From positions 62,001 to 126,000 of the forward strand of contig SCVN01000008.1 in the NCBI GenBank assembly GCA_004296885.1: a stretch of 64,000 nucleotides of DNA. Reading direction: 5' to 3'. The DNA comes from Nitrospirota bacterium. Lineage in GTDB: Bacteria; Nitrospirota; Nitrospiria; Nitrospirales; Nitrospiraceae. Under the pieces are notes generated by a model. It had not been told where the DNA came from. It saw only the letters and a program-made list of their open reading frames with translations, and made no database searches. The position numbers and the translations under genes are program-made. Of the stretch, positions 39,991-47,433 are shown one piece after another. Each line of letters begins with the position of its first letter. The first letter of the stretch is position 1.

Positions 39991-41114
39991 ACAAGCCTGT
40001 AGAACAACGGTGTCTCGGGGCGAGCCAGTCGAAGGAAGAAAAAACCGATGCCGGCATCGCCGAGGAAAAACCCTGGTGCCGGCCAGGACCCTGCCTGCCA
40101 GGGAAACGAGAGCCCGGCCCTGTCCGGCAAGGCTCTGGGCAGGATCTTATCTTGGGCCAGGCTCAGCGCCTTGTCCCGCCATCCGAATTCCAGAAGCATG
40201 TCCAGGTTTCCGGCCAAGCCATGGCAGTAGCATAAGGGCGCGAGCCGGCTGTTGCGGACGGAATCCAGCGTGGCGAAGGCGCGCTGGCGGGCCCGTTTGA
40301 GCCAGGAGTGACTCTTGAGGATCTCGGCCCCGGCCATCTCGAAGAGGAGTATCCCGGGGGAGCCATGGCACCAGTGGCGGATCACACGCGGGTCATCCGG
40401 TTTATAGATGGTGTCGAGTCTTGCGCCGCGGCGGACCGAATGGCGGGTTACCAGCCGAAGACACACCCGAGCCCCGTTCAGGAAGCGTTCATCGCCGCTT
40501 TCCGCGTAAAGGCGTAGAAAGAATTCCCCGATGCCGGCCGCGCCGTGGCTATAGCCCGTGTAGTGGGAACCGTTGAGCGGCCAGGGCGGCCCGGCTTGCA
40601 ACAGGGCATCCCCGCGAAGGAGCGCGGCGCGAAGGTACCGGCGCTTCCCGGTCCGTCGGTGCAGGGACAACAGGAAGGTCCCGATTCCGGCGCTTCCATA
40701 CAGCAGGTCGCAGACCTCCCCGTCCCGAAGCGGAGCCACTCGGTCCCCGATGGCGCGGGCTTGGTCCGCCAGACCCAGGATGAGAAGCGCCTGCCCGATG
40801 CCGGACAGCCCCGCCAGCCCCTGCGGTTCCCCGGCCTTGAGCCCACGAGACAATGAGCGCTTCAGCGCGCGCTCCCCCGCTTCCTGGAACCTGCGCTCGC
40901 CGGTCGCCCTGCCCAACAACCCCAGAAAAAGACCGACGCCCGCGGAACCTGAGTAAACGTCCCACGGGCGTCGGAGCCGGATTTGATCCCTGCGGTCGCG
41001 AATGGGCCAACACAGCCCGGCGCCTTCCCGAACCGCCCGGCGCAGGAGGCTCTCTCCGACCCGGACGGCCCAACACAATGGACCGCCTGAGCGCGCCGGC
41101 GGCAGGGATGCCAT
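39987..41114 (-). CDS. Stand-alone LanC-type lanthionine cyclase
   Basis: 375 residues forming a LanC alpha-barrel, the enzyme that adds Cys thiols to dehydroalanine/dehydrobutyrine to close thioether rings. The zinc ligands are all present: C249 in RHWCHGSPG and C297-H298 in CYCHGLAGN; the catalytic His is H190 in GYSHGAAG. Repeated G-x-x-G motifs (YSGSAGVGLF, YGSAGIGTF, LGDAGIGFFF) mark the barrel layers. It begins 3 nt after the precursor stop codon and overlaps the dehydratase by 4 nt, so the three genes are translationally coupled. Confidence 0.92.
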   Translation of the reverse strand: MASLPPARSGGPLCWAVRVGESLLRRAVREGAGLCWPIRDRRDQIRLRRPWDVYSGSAGVGLFLGLLGRATGERRFQEAGERALKRSLSRGLKAGEPQGLAGLSGIGQALLILGLADQARAIGDRVAPLRDGEVCDLLYGSAGIGTFLLSLHRRTGKRRYLRAALLRGDALLQAGPPWPLNGSHYTGYSHGAAGIGEFFLRLYAESGDERFLNGARVCLRLVTRHSVRRGARLDTIYKPDDPRVIRHWCHGSPGILLFEMAGAEILKSHSWLKRARQRAFATLDSVRNSRLAPLCYCHGLAGNLDMLLEFGWRDKALSLAQDKILPRALPDRAGLSFPWQAGSWPAPGFFLGDAGIGFFFLRLARPETPLFYRLV

Positions 41115-41117
41115 GAT

Positions 41118-41258
41118 TTAGCCGCTACTGCAGGGAGTGCCCCTTGTGCACTGTCCCTTGCAACTATCGAAGCAGTCGGTGCCCATCGCAGGCAGGCTTT
41201 TCTTCATGGAGCTCTTCTTGGTGCGCACCTTGACTTTGACTTCCTTCTTCATTGCCAT
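41118..41258 (-). CDS. Lanthipeptide precursor peptide, 46 residues
   Basis: A short gene starting at the ATG at 41258 with GGGAGGTGAGAGT upstream. The first 25 residues are a Lys-rich leader (MAMKKEVKVKVRTKKSS...SLPAM). The tail after that (GTDCFDSCKGQC, then TRGTPCSSG) has four Cys and six Ser/Thr, the composition of a lanthipeptide core. There is no double-Gly cleavage site. It is directly followed by the LanC and LanM-type genes with a 3-nt gap. Precursor status is inferred from size, composition and position. The leader/core boundary is a guess. Confidence 0.85.
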   Translation of the reverse strand: MAMKKEVKVKVRTKKSSMKKSLPAMGTDCFDSCKGQCTRGTPCSSG

Positions 41259-41307
41259 ACTCTCACCTCCCATTGGTTTAGGGATTAGCGACGAGTGCCG
41301 GTACAAG

Positions 41308-41336
41308 TGTACAGCGAATGATCCCCACTCAGTCAA
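41308..41336 (-). promoter_or_regulatory. Candidate promoter of the lanthipeptide operon
   Basis: On the minus strand, TTGACT (complement of 41331-41336), a 17-nt spacer and TGTACA (41308-41313), about 50 nt before the precursor ATG. A shifted -10, TACACT, would give a 19-nt spacer. No operator-like palindrome is obvious beyond the TGTACA word itself. Confidence 0.5.
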
Positions 41337-41487
41337 TCCATTTTTTCGGCGTCATCGCGCTGATGGCCTCGAGTTGTTAAGAGAGGTGTCGTGGGGCTGA
41401 ATAGATCGCCCCCAATGGAATGATCTCTTTTGAAGAGATCGCAGTCTCGTGAAGGAAATTGAGGTCGGAGTACATTTCCGCTGAACT

Positions 41488-41590
41488 CTGACGGCCCGAC
41501 GAAGGCGACGGATGATCGGATCGCCCCCACCACTGATTCCCGCCGACAAACGACGCCCTGCCCCACCCTCGCACGATCCCGCGCGCATGG
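41488..41590 (+). repeat. Repeat family B, partial copy
   Basis: Starts CTGACGGCCCGACGA and continues GATGATCGGATCGCCC, then CCCGCCGACAAACGACGCC and CCCTGCCCCACCCTCGC. It shares these words in the same order with the copy at 42837. It lies between the lanthipeptide promoter and the small Cys-rich peptide gene. Confidence 0.7.
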
Positions 41591-41593
41591 GCG

Positions 41594-41621
41594 TTGACAA
41601 GTCCGGCAGGGGGCGTATCAT
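41594..41621 (+). promoter_or_regulatory. Promoter of the 41-residue membrane peptide
   Basis: TTGACA (41594-41599), a 16-nt spacer and TATCAT (41616-41621). The ATG of the small peptide gene is 52 nt downstream. Confidence 0.6.
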
Positions 41622-41672
41622 TGGGACTGCACAGGCCTTTCGTTCGGCCCACCCTGAGCAAGGAGGGACGTC

Positions 41673-41798
41673 ATGTCGGTCATGTGTTCGATGCAAGCCT
41701 GCAAGGCGCAAGAGGGCCCGTGCGGGCACGAGAAGATGATGGCGGCCGTGGCCCTGCTCCTGATCGCCGGTGGCGCCTACTACTTCTTCCTCAGCTGA
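41673..41798 (+). CDS. Cys-rich single-pass membrane peptide, 41 residues
   Basis: Too short for routine gene calling but well supported: AAGGAGGG sits 5 nt before the ATG and a good promoter lies upstream. The N-terminal 22 residues hold three Cys and a His (MSVMCSMQACK, then PCGHEK) in a C-x4-C-x6-C-x-H spacing that could bind a metal or haem. The rest is one transmembrane helix (MMAAVALLLIAGGAYYFFLS). I do not recognise the family. It is divergent from the lanthipeptide precursor, so it is not part of that operon. Confidence 0.7.
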   Translation: MSVMCSMQACKAQEGPCGHEKMMAAVALLLIAGGAYYFFLS

Positions 41799-41912
41799 CC
41801 GACAGGTCGGGGAGGCCTCGTTCAACAACCCCGTCGAGGCCGACGTGTGAAAGAACAGGGGGACGTTCTCCGTTGCTGAGACGCCTCCGTCCGCGCCCGC
41901 GCCAACACACAA

Positions 41913-42656
41913 TTAGGGCGTGGCCGTGAAGAACTCCACTCGGCCCGATTCGATGGGCGTTTCCATCTGATAGATCCCGCCGACGACATGGACCTTCTTG
42001 TCTTTCAAGAGCGGCCCGAGGTACTTGTCCTCTCTCAACTGGCGCACCACGAGGAGCACGTTGTGCTTGGCGGCCTCGGGCAGCCGCCGATCTTCCGGCA
42101 GCTCCCGCACCAATTCAACCGCCGGTCTAATGGCCTTGGTCAGGCTCGCGAGGTTGCCCGGCGGCGTGACATTGTTGAACACTTCTTTGATCGCGGCCTT
42201 GATGGCCCCGCAATCCTGATGCCCCAGCACGACGATCAGCCGAACGGGAGGCTTGAGGCCGGTGATGCTGTACTCCAGGCTCCCGAGAACCTGGTCGGTC
42301 ACCGTATGGCCGGCGCCTCGGACAATGAACAAATCGTTTAAGCCCTGATCGAATACGACTTCGGGCGGGACCCGTGGATCGGAACAGCAGAGCACCGAGG
42401 CAAACGGCTGTTCGCCGGTCACCACCGCATTGCGGCGTTCCAGGTTCCAGTCATGCGGCATCAGCTTGGCTTCCATGAAACGCCTGTTTCCATCCATCAA
42501 GGCTTGGAGCGCCTTGGCGGGATCGGTGGATTCCTCGGTCCTGAAGGGCGGGCCCGAACTACAGGACGTCAGACTCGAGCTCAGGGCGACCCCCAAGGCC
42601 GTGAGAGAGGCTCGATAGAGAAACTCACGGCGGGACGACTCATGGCGATCACTCAT
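41913..42656 (-). CDS. Exported beta-carbonic anhydrase
   Basis: 247 residues. Interconverts CO2 and bicarbonate. Zinc ligands are visible as CSDPRVPPE (Cys, Asp) and GHQDCGA (His, Cys). The N terminus SRREFLYRASLTALG is Tat-like, followed by a Ser-rich h-region and a possible lipobox (LTSC), so the enzyme is probably exported and may be lipid-anchored. AAGGAGGTT precedes the ATG. In an autotroph it could speed CO2/bicarbonate exchange in the periplasm. Confidence 0.92.
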   Translation of the reverse strand: MSDRHESSRREFLYRASLTALGVALSSSLTSCSSGPPFRTEESTDPAKALQALMDGNRRFMEAKLMPHDWNLERRNAVVTGEQPFASVLCCSDPRVPPEVVFDQGLNDLFIVRGAGHTVTDQVLGSLEYSITGLKPPVRLIVVLGHQDCGAIKAAIKEVFNNVTPPGNLASLTKAIRPAVELVRELPEDRRLPEAAKHNVLLVVRQLREDKYLGPLLKDKKVHVVGGIYQMETPIESGRVEFFTATP

Positions 42657-42836
42657 AGGAACCTCCTTGCTGTCAGGACCGGCCGCCTACTGCCAGGGCA
42701 GGAAGCGCCCCCACGTCTGGCGACAACATGTCTAGAGCCGGAAATACCGTGACTAATATACCGATTGAGAGGAGGAATATCTATCGGCTGGCGATAGTGG
42801 GAAGTAGCCGGTGTCAGGAACCATTTCTGCCGAAGA

Positions 42837-43043
42837 CTGACGGCCCGCCGATGGCGGATGATCGGATCGCCTCCGCCCCTGACTCCCGCCAACGAACGAC
42901 GCTTCACGAGAGATAGCCGACGCCCTGCCCCCACCCTCGCGCGGCCGCTGAACTCCACCCCTTGCCCTTGCAGGGTCTCGCTGTTTCTGCTCTAATCCCG
43001 CCACTGACAACGCATCCTCGCCGCTTCTTCTCGCGCGCAGCGG
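42837..43043 (+). repeat. Repeat family B, longest uninterrupted copy
   Basis: Runs from CTGACGGCCCGCCGATGGC to the CGCGCGCAG just before the methyltransferase ATG. The 3' part (from 42918) is clearly homologous, in the same orientation, to 38089-38203, sharing an identical block CCCGCCACTGACAACGCA. The two copies flank the segment carrying the lanthipeptide operon, the Cys-rich peptide and carbonic anhydrase. Confidence 0.75.
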
Positions 43044-43045
43044 CC

Positions 43046-43687
43046 ATGACCATGCCCCATCGCCAATCATCACAGCTTCCCGCCGCCGAGAAGTATGCCC
43101 GCCTCGCGCCCGACTACGACACGAAATGGTCATTCTATGTGGAGGCGACGACTCGTGAGACGATAGCGCGGCTCGGCTTGCGGCCCGCCGACCGGGTGCT
43201 CGATGTCGGCTGCGGCACCGGAGCGTTGCTCTCCCGTCTCTCGCGCTCGCATCCTTCGGCACAGTTGTCCGGCGTCGATCCTGCGCCGGAGATGCTGGCG
43301 GTTGCCCGCCGCAGACTTCCGGCGGCTGTCGATCTTCGGGAGGGGTTGGCCGAGCGTCTGCCTTTCGAGGAGGGGCAGTTCGACGTCGTCGTCTCCTGCA
43401 ACATGTTCCACTACATTCGGCAGCCCCTCACGGCGCTGCGCGAAATGAACCGGGTCTTGCGTCCGGGAGGCCGCCTTGTCATCACCGACTGGTGCGACGA
43501 TTACCTGACATGCCGTGCGTGCGACCTGTATCTGCGGCTGTTCAGCCGCGCGCACGTCAAGGTGTACCGCGAGCGGGAGTGCGCGCGCCTGCTGAGAGAG
43601 GCCGGTTACGCCCGGGTGGATATCGACCGCTACAAAATCAACTGGCTGTGGGGCTTGATGACGGCCATGGCCACGAAAGGGACATGA
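43046..43687 (+). CDS. Class I SAM-dependent methyltransferase
   Basis: 213 residues from the ATG at 43046; an in-frame ATG at 42962 lies inside a repeat and is less likely. Motif I VLDVGCGTGALL, a motif II Asp in LSGVDPAPEM, and FDVVVSCNMFHYI with RPGGRLVITDW follow the UbiE/Coq5-like pattern. The substrate is unknown. The start codon abuts the family B repeat, so its expression signals lie in repeat DNA. Confidence 0.85.
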   Translation: MTMPHRQSSQLPAAEKYARLAPDYDTKWSFYVEATTRETIARLGLRPADRVLDVGCGTGALLSRLSRSHPSAQLSGVDPAPEMLAVARRRLPAAVDLREGLAERLPFEEGQFDVVVSCNMFHYIRQPLTALREMNRVLRPGGRLVITDWCDDYLTCRACDLYLRLFSRAHVKVYRERECARLLREAGYARVDIDRYKINWLWGLMTAMATKGT

Positions 43688-43711
43688 CGAGAGGCGCTCT
43701 CTGCTTCTGCG

Positions 43712-43815
43712 AGAAACAACGGACATTCAGAATAATGTGAGCCGCACGCCGAGGGCGGCGGGTGATCGGATCGGATTGCCTTAGTCCCTGTGCCCGGCTT
43801 CGGTTCGGTCCGAAC
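43712..43815 (+). repeat. Repeat family B variant
   Basis: Begins GAGAAACAACGGACATTCAG, closely matching GAAAACAATGGGGACATTCAG at 45630. It then has GCCGAGGGCGGCGGGTGATCGG and TTCGGTCCGAACCTCTGG, the last word also present at 37970 (TTCCGAACCTCTGG). Confidence 0.6.
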
Positions 43816-43903
43816 CTCTGGGACCTAGGCGACCGGCGATACGCTACGCCTCCACCGCTTGGACAGGGGGCCGATCGTCCCGCGGAATCCCCTGGCCGGC
43901 GGT

Positions 43904-44836
43904 TCAGGCTTGCATGGCTTCCAGGGGGTCCCGGCCGGCCGCGGCTCCGGCTTCCGCTCCGAACGGCTCCCGACGAATGACGATGCCGTTGCTTTCTGTG
44001 TAGACCAACTCGTCCGTCCCCAGATCGTATTCGGGGATTTCGGGGCTTTCCCACCGTTTGATGAAGTACTGATAAAACATCGTGTACAACCCATGGTCGT
44101 TGTGATCGTGCCGGAAGACGTATTCCGGCATCACGTGCACGTCGCAACTCACGTGGTAATGCTGGAGCCAGATGTGATCGCCCAGGATGGCCAGTTTGAC
44201 ATGGGGCGGGTCCGTATAGAGCTTGAGCCGGACCGACTTTTGCGCCGCTTTCAACTGCTTCAGGAACCCGATTGTCCTGCCGACCTGCTCGTGGAAACTC
44301 TCGGCGGTAATGTCCGGCTCGAGAATCGCCCGGGCGCGCACCCGCGCGGCCTCGCTGTAGGGGTTGAGCAGCATGATTTTGGCCTCCAGGCAATGTTTGA
44401 GCACCTCATGCAGATCCCCCTTGGGGTTCACGAACGTCCGGTCTCCCGTCGACCCGATGACCATGACGTTTCTCGCCAGGCCGTGCCGTTTCTTCAACCT
44501 CCTGATTCGCCGCTGCGCGAAGGTCCGGTGCCTCGGGAAAAAATAGGCGAAGCCCGCGTCCGCGGCCATGTCGGCAAGCTTCCGGTCCTCAATGCTGCGG
44601 CACAGATAGTTCAGGCATGAAATGAACATGATCGCCACGGCCACTTCCAGCACGATGAGGGCGATCTGATCATGCTCGACAATGGACCAGTACTGGGGAA
44701 AATCCGTGGAGAAGAATCCGGCCACATCCGGGAGCGACAGAGCCACGCCGGCGCTCAACGCCAGGACGGCGATATGGTAGACGATGGTTGCGGTTTCCTT
44801 GAACATCGCGCTTAAGTTTTTCCAGAATTTGTCCAT
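43904..44836 (-). CDS. Membrane-anchored phospholipase-D-like protein
   Basis: 310 residues. Two N-terminal transmembrane segments (about 17-40 and 57-80) are followed by a soluble domain. It resembles a single PLD-type half: FVNPKGDLHEVLKHCLEAKIMLLNP, then PHVKLAILGDHIWLQHYHV, which looks like an HxK motif in which the expected Asp position holds Gly and Asp comes one residue later. It may therefore be a degenerate or divergent PLD-like domain. GAGGTG precedes the ATG. Function unknown. Confidence 0.65.
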   Translation of the reverse strand: MDKFWKNLSAMFKETATIVYHIAVLALSAGVALSLPDVAGFFSTDFPQYWSIVEHDQIALIVLEVAVAIMFISCLNYLCRSIEDRKLADMAADAGFAYFFPRHRTFAQRRIRRLKKRHGLARNVMVIGSTGDRTFVNPKGDLHEVLKHCLEAKIMLLNPYSEAARVRARAILEPDITAESFHEQVGRTIGFLKQLKAAQKSVRLKLYTDPPHVKLAILGDHIWLQHYHVSCDVHVMPEYVFRHDHNDHGLYTMFYQYFIKRWESPEIPEYDLGTDELVYTESNGIVIRREPFGAEAGAAAGRDPLEAMQA

Positions 44837-45424
44837 ACCCGCACCTCGATGAATGGCTTGCCGTGACGCGATCGTCTCTTCCCTGCCGGTAAGACCGGAC
44901 GCCGAGGCCGGCCACGCACGCGCGATCGTGGCGAGAAACCGGCGCGCGAGGATGCCCCATCGTCAGATTTATGGTCTTCGCACTGTTCCGACTCCGAGGC
45001 TCTGCGGAGCGTGCTGTGAGAAGACGCACCTGTTCATCCTAGAAACTTAGCAATGCTTGTGCCAATCACACAGGCAACCTGCCTCACTGAACTGATTGAA
45101 AGCGTGACAGGTTTTCGACTTCAGAGCGATGACTCAGGACAACGTTGAAGGCAATCGCCTACAACGTTGTGGGCTTCACTACACAGGGCAGGAGGCTCTC
45201 ATGTACCAAGTGGCAGTGCGTCACCCGTTTGGAGGAACAATCGGTGTCGGAGAGAGAACAGGCGGCAGGCGCGGTTTCCGATGAAGCCCGACGGCCCGCC
45301 GACGAACCATGCGTCACGAGAGACGAACGACGACCATCGCGACCCGCTCGTTGCTTGTTTTTTGGGCTTGCCGGGACTACCCTGTTGTGCGTGGACGGAC
45401 GGTGGTTGAGAAGGAGCCCTCCCC
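44837..45424. other. Gene-free spacer upstream of the HicB-like gene
   Basis: 588 nt without a convincing gene. It contains a direct repeat of ACAACGTTG at 45139-45147 and 45161-45169 (22 nt apart, two helical turns; CAACGTTG is self-complementary). A family B fragment lies near 45284 (CCCGACGGCCCGCCGACGA). Confidence 0.5.
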
Positions 45425-45595
45425 ATGGGTCAGACGCACTTTCAAATCGAGCTGGAGCAGGAAGAAGACGGACGCTGGATCGCCGAGGTGACCGATCTGC
45501 CTGGTGTCATGGCCTACGGCACGACGCGGCAAGAGGCATCGGCAGCCGCTCAAGATCTAGCTCTTCTTGTCTTGGCCGACTCTCATAAAAACTGA
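45425..45595 (+). CDS. HicB-like small protein (orphan antitoxin fold)
   Basis: 56 residues with the HicB-type partial RNase H fold: FQIELEQEEDGRWIAEVTDLPGVMAYGTTRQEASAAAQDLAL. AAGGAG lies about 9 nt before the ATG at 45425. HicB normally neutralises the HicA mRNA interferase encoded next to it, but no HicA-like frame is visible on either side. The protein also lacks the C-terminal DNA-binding extension of full HicB. It may be an orphan, or part of the UPF0150 group without toxin. Confidence 0.7.
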   Translation: MGQTHFQIELEQEEDGRWIAEVTDLPGVMAYGTTRQEASAAAQDLALLVLADSHKN

Positions 45596-45627
45596 GCGGA
45601 CTCACGCCAGAAGACCTTTAGAAAGTT

Positions 45628-45700
45628 CAGAAAACAATGGGGACATTCAGAGTTTTGTGAGACGCCCACCGATGGCGACGGATGTCCCAGGCGATCCGAC
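45628..45700 (+). repeat. Repeat family B variant at patatin start
   Basis: GAAAACAATGGGGACATTCAG followed by TGTGAGACGCCCACCGATGGCGACGGATG. The patatin gene start codon (ATGGCGACGG) lies inside this repeat. Confidence 0.6.
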
Positions 45701-47321
45701 TTCACGCGGTCCTTTGCTCGTGCGGGGCTGTGTGAGTGCGGCCCTGGCGGTTGCGATAGCGCTGGCCGGCTGCAGTTGGCTCGGGTCGGGCGGGCCATAC
45801 GGCCCCATCGGCGAATCAGCCGGCACCTTCCCGCTCACGCGGCAAGACCCGTTCCCCTTTGTCGTTGCAACGCCACGACCGCTCTCCATCGGCCTTGCCT
45901 GTTCCGGAGGAGGCAGCCGCGCGGCTTATCTCACAGCCGCCATACTGCGCGAGATACAGCGGGCGGAATTGACGCTGCCTCCGGCAGGCAAGGGCGACCA
46001 TCCCTCGGACCTCCTGAGTCAGATTGACTTCGTATCGGCCGTGTCCGGGGGGGCGCTCTCGGCTGCCTATTTCGTCGCGCATCGCGATGAGCTGCTCGCC
46101 CGGCCCCAGGCACAGCCCTGGGACGAGTACCTCGACCGCATGAGGCTGAACTATCGCCGGCGCCAATGGTACTTCCAGGGTTTGCTCAATCCCCTCTCGT
46201 GGGGGAGAACACTCTTCACCGACTTCAATCGCGGGAACCTCGCAAGGGAAGACTATGACGACCATCTGTACGATGGCCGGACTCTCGGCGAGCTCCCGCA
46301 ACGGCCAGTTCTCTACCTCAATGCGTTCGACGTCGGCAATCGGGTCCGATTCGTCTTCTCCAGACATTTCATCGACACGGGCTACTATCAGCCGAAAATG
46401 TGGACGAACCAATTGAACGCTCCGCAGGCCATTACCAGCGAGAACGATCTTGTGTTCGCCCGTGTCGACCCGGGAGGCGTGAAGATCGCCGATGCGGTCT
46501 ATGCGTCGTCCGCGTTCCCCTTCATTTATCCGAACCTCGCCGTGCACCACTTCGGCAACAAGATCGCCTTCCAGGGACAGCGCTTGTTCCTTGCGGACGG
46601 CGGATTATCGGACAATTCCGGGCTGCTCACGCTGCTCACCCAAATGAAAATCGAGATCGAGCAGACGCCGTCGACCAATCTTGCCCTCGCCATCTATATC
46701 GACGCGTCGATCGACGCCATGGGTACAGGCACGAAATTTCAGCTGCAAGGCATCGAAGAGACCTATGCCTCACGCGATACTTATCTGGGGCAAGGCCGAA
46801 ACTCCGTGGATGCCGCCATTGACCATCATGAAGACGCGGTCTTTCAGTTTCTAGAATCCAGCGGCGTCATCTTCGACGATCTCATTCCGAACTATAGACT
46901 GCGCCTGACGGTGCCACCGTCCGGCGCGCCCGACCCGCGCACGTCCTGGCAGGACCTGATGCTGTCCGGCCAGCTGCGCGTACGCCCCCTCATCATCGGA
47001 TTGCGGCTACGCCACGTCCATGATGCCTATTACACGATCTGGGCTCGCTACAAGGACCGCTCCGATCCGGGCAAGGCCCGTCTGTTGGAGCTGTTTAGGC
47101 AGAGCGGCATTCCAAGCGGACTCGAGGAAGGACAGGAAACGTGGCCCGCGGAGACATACCGGCAGTTGCAGCGGCGTATCAGCGAGATCAAGACCGACTT
47201 TGCACTCGACGAAGACGCACAACATACCCTGGATCTGGTTGCGTACCTCTTGGTTCACGGCAAGCTCGTCCCGGCCCTCGCAGAATGGCAGGCGGCTGCC
47301 TCAAGCGCGGCAGCGCGGTGA
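45672..47321 (+). CDS. Patatin-like phospholipase lipoprotein
   Basis: 549 residues from the ATG at 45672; no good ribosome site is seen. A signal with lipobox ALAGC places it in the envelope. The patatin domain has the oxyanion loop CSGGGSRAAYL, the nucleophile Ser in SAVSGGALSAAY and the catalytic Asp in LADGGLSDNSG, so the Ser-Asp dyad is intact. The C-terminal 200 residues (REL-rich, helical) are not recognised. It probably hydrolyses acyl esters of membrane lipids; the target, self or foreign, is unknown. Confidence 0.85.
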   Translation: MATDVPGDPTSRGPLLVRGCVSAALAVAIALAGCSWLGSGGPYGPIGESAGTFPLTRQDPFPFVVATPRPLSIGLACSGGGSRAAYLTAAILREIQRAELTLPPAGKGDHPSDLLSQIDFVSAVSGGALSAAYFVAHRDELLARPQAQPWDEYLDRMRLNYRRRQWYFQGLLNPLSWGRTLFTDFNRGNLAREDYDDHLYDGRTLGELPQRPVLYLNAFDVGNRVRFVFSRHFIDTGYYQPKMWTNQLNAPQAITSENDLVFARVDPGGVKIADAVYASSAFPFIYPNLAVHHFGNKIAFQGQRLFLADGGLSDNSGLLTLLTQMKIEIEQTPSTNLALAIYIDASIDAMGTGTKFQLQGIEETYASRDTYLGQGRNSVDAAIDHHEDAVFQFLESSGVIFDDLIPNYRLRLTVPPSGAPDPRTSWQDLMLSGQLRVRPLIIGLRLRHVHDAYYTIWARYKDRSDPGKARLLELFRQSGIPSGLEEGQETWPAETYRQLQRRISEIKTDFALDEDAQHTLDLVAYLLVHGKLVPALAEWQAAASSAAAR

Positions 47322-47351
47322 GAGACAAGACCCTGAAAATTAAAAGCGGTC

Positions 47352-47420
47352 GGAAGTTTTTTCTTGAGACTCCTACCTCTGACGGCCCGCCGATGGCGAC
47401 TGGCACCCCTTCCCCCGCCC
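47352..47420 (+). repeat. Repeat family B copy after patatin gene
   Basis: TTTTTTCTTGAGACTCCTACCTCTGACGGCCCGCCGATGGCGAC. Its first part closely matches GTCTTTTCTTGAGACACACACCTCTGAC at 36166-36195 between the kinase-NUDIX and HD genes. Confidence 0.6.
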
Positions 47421-47433
47421 TGCACGCATTCGC

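Noticed and set aside
41352-41912. 186-codon minus-strand frame after carbonic anhydrase
   Set aside because: It runs through repeat family B and antisense to the small membrane peptide gene; translation is low-complexity with no recognisable domain.
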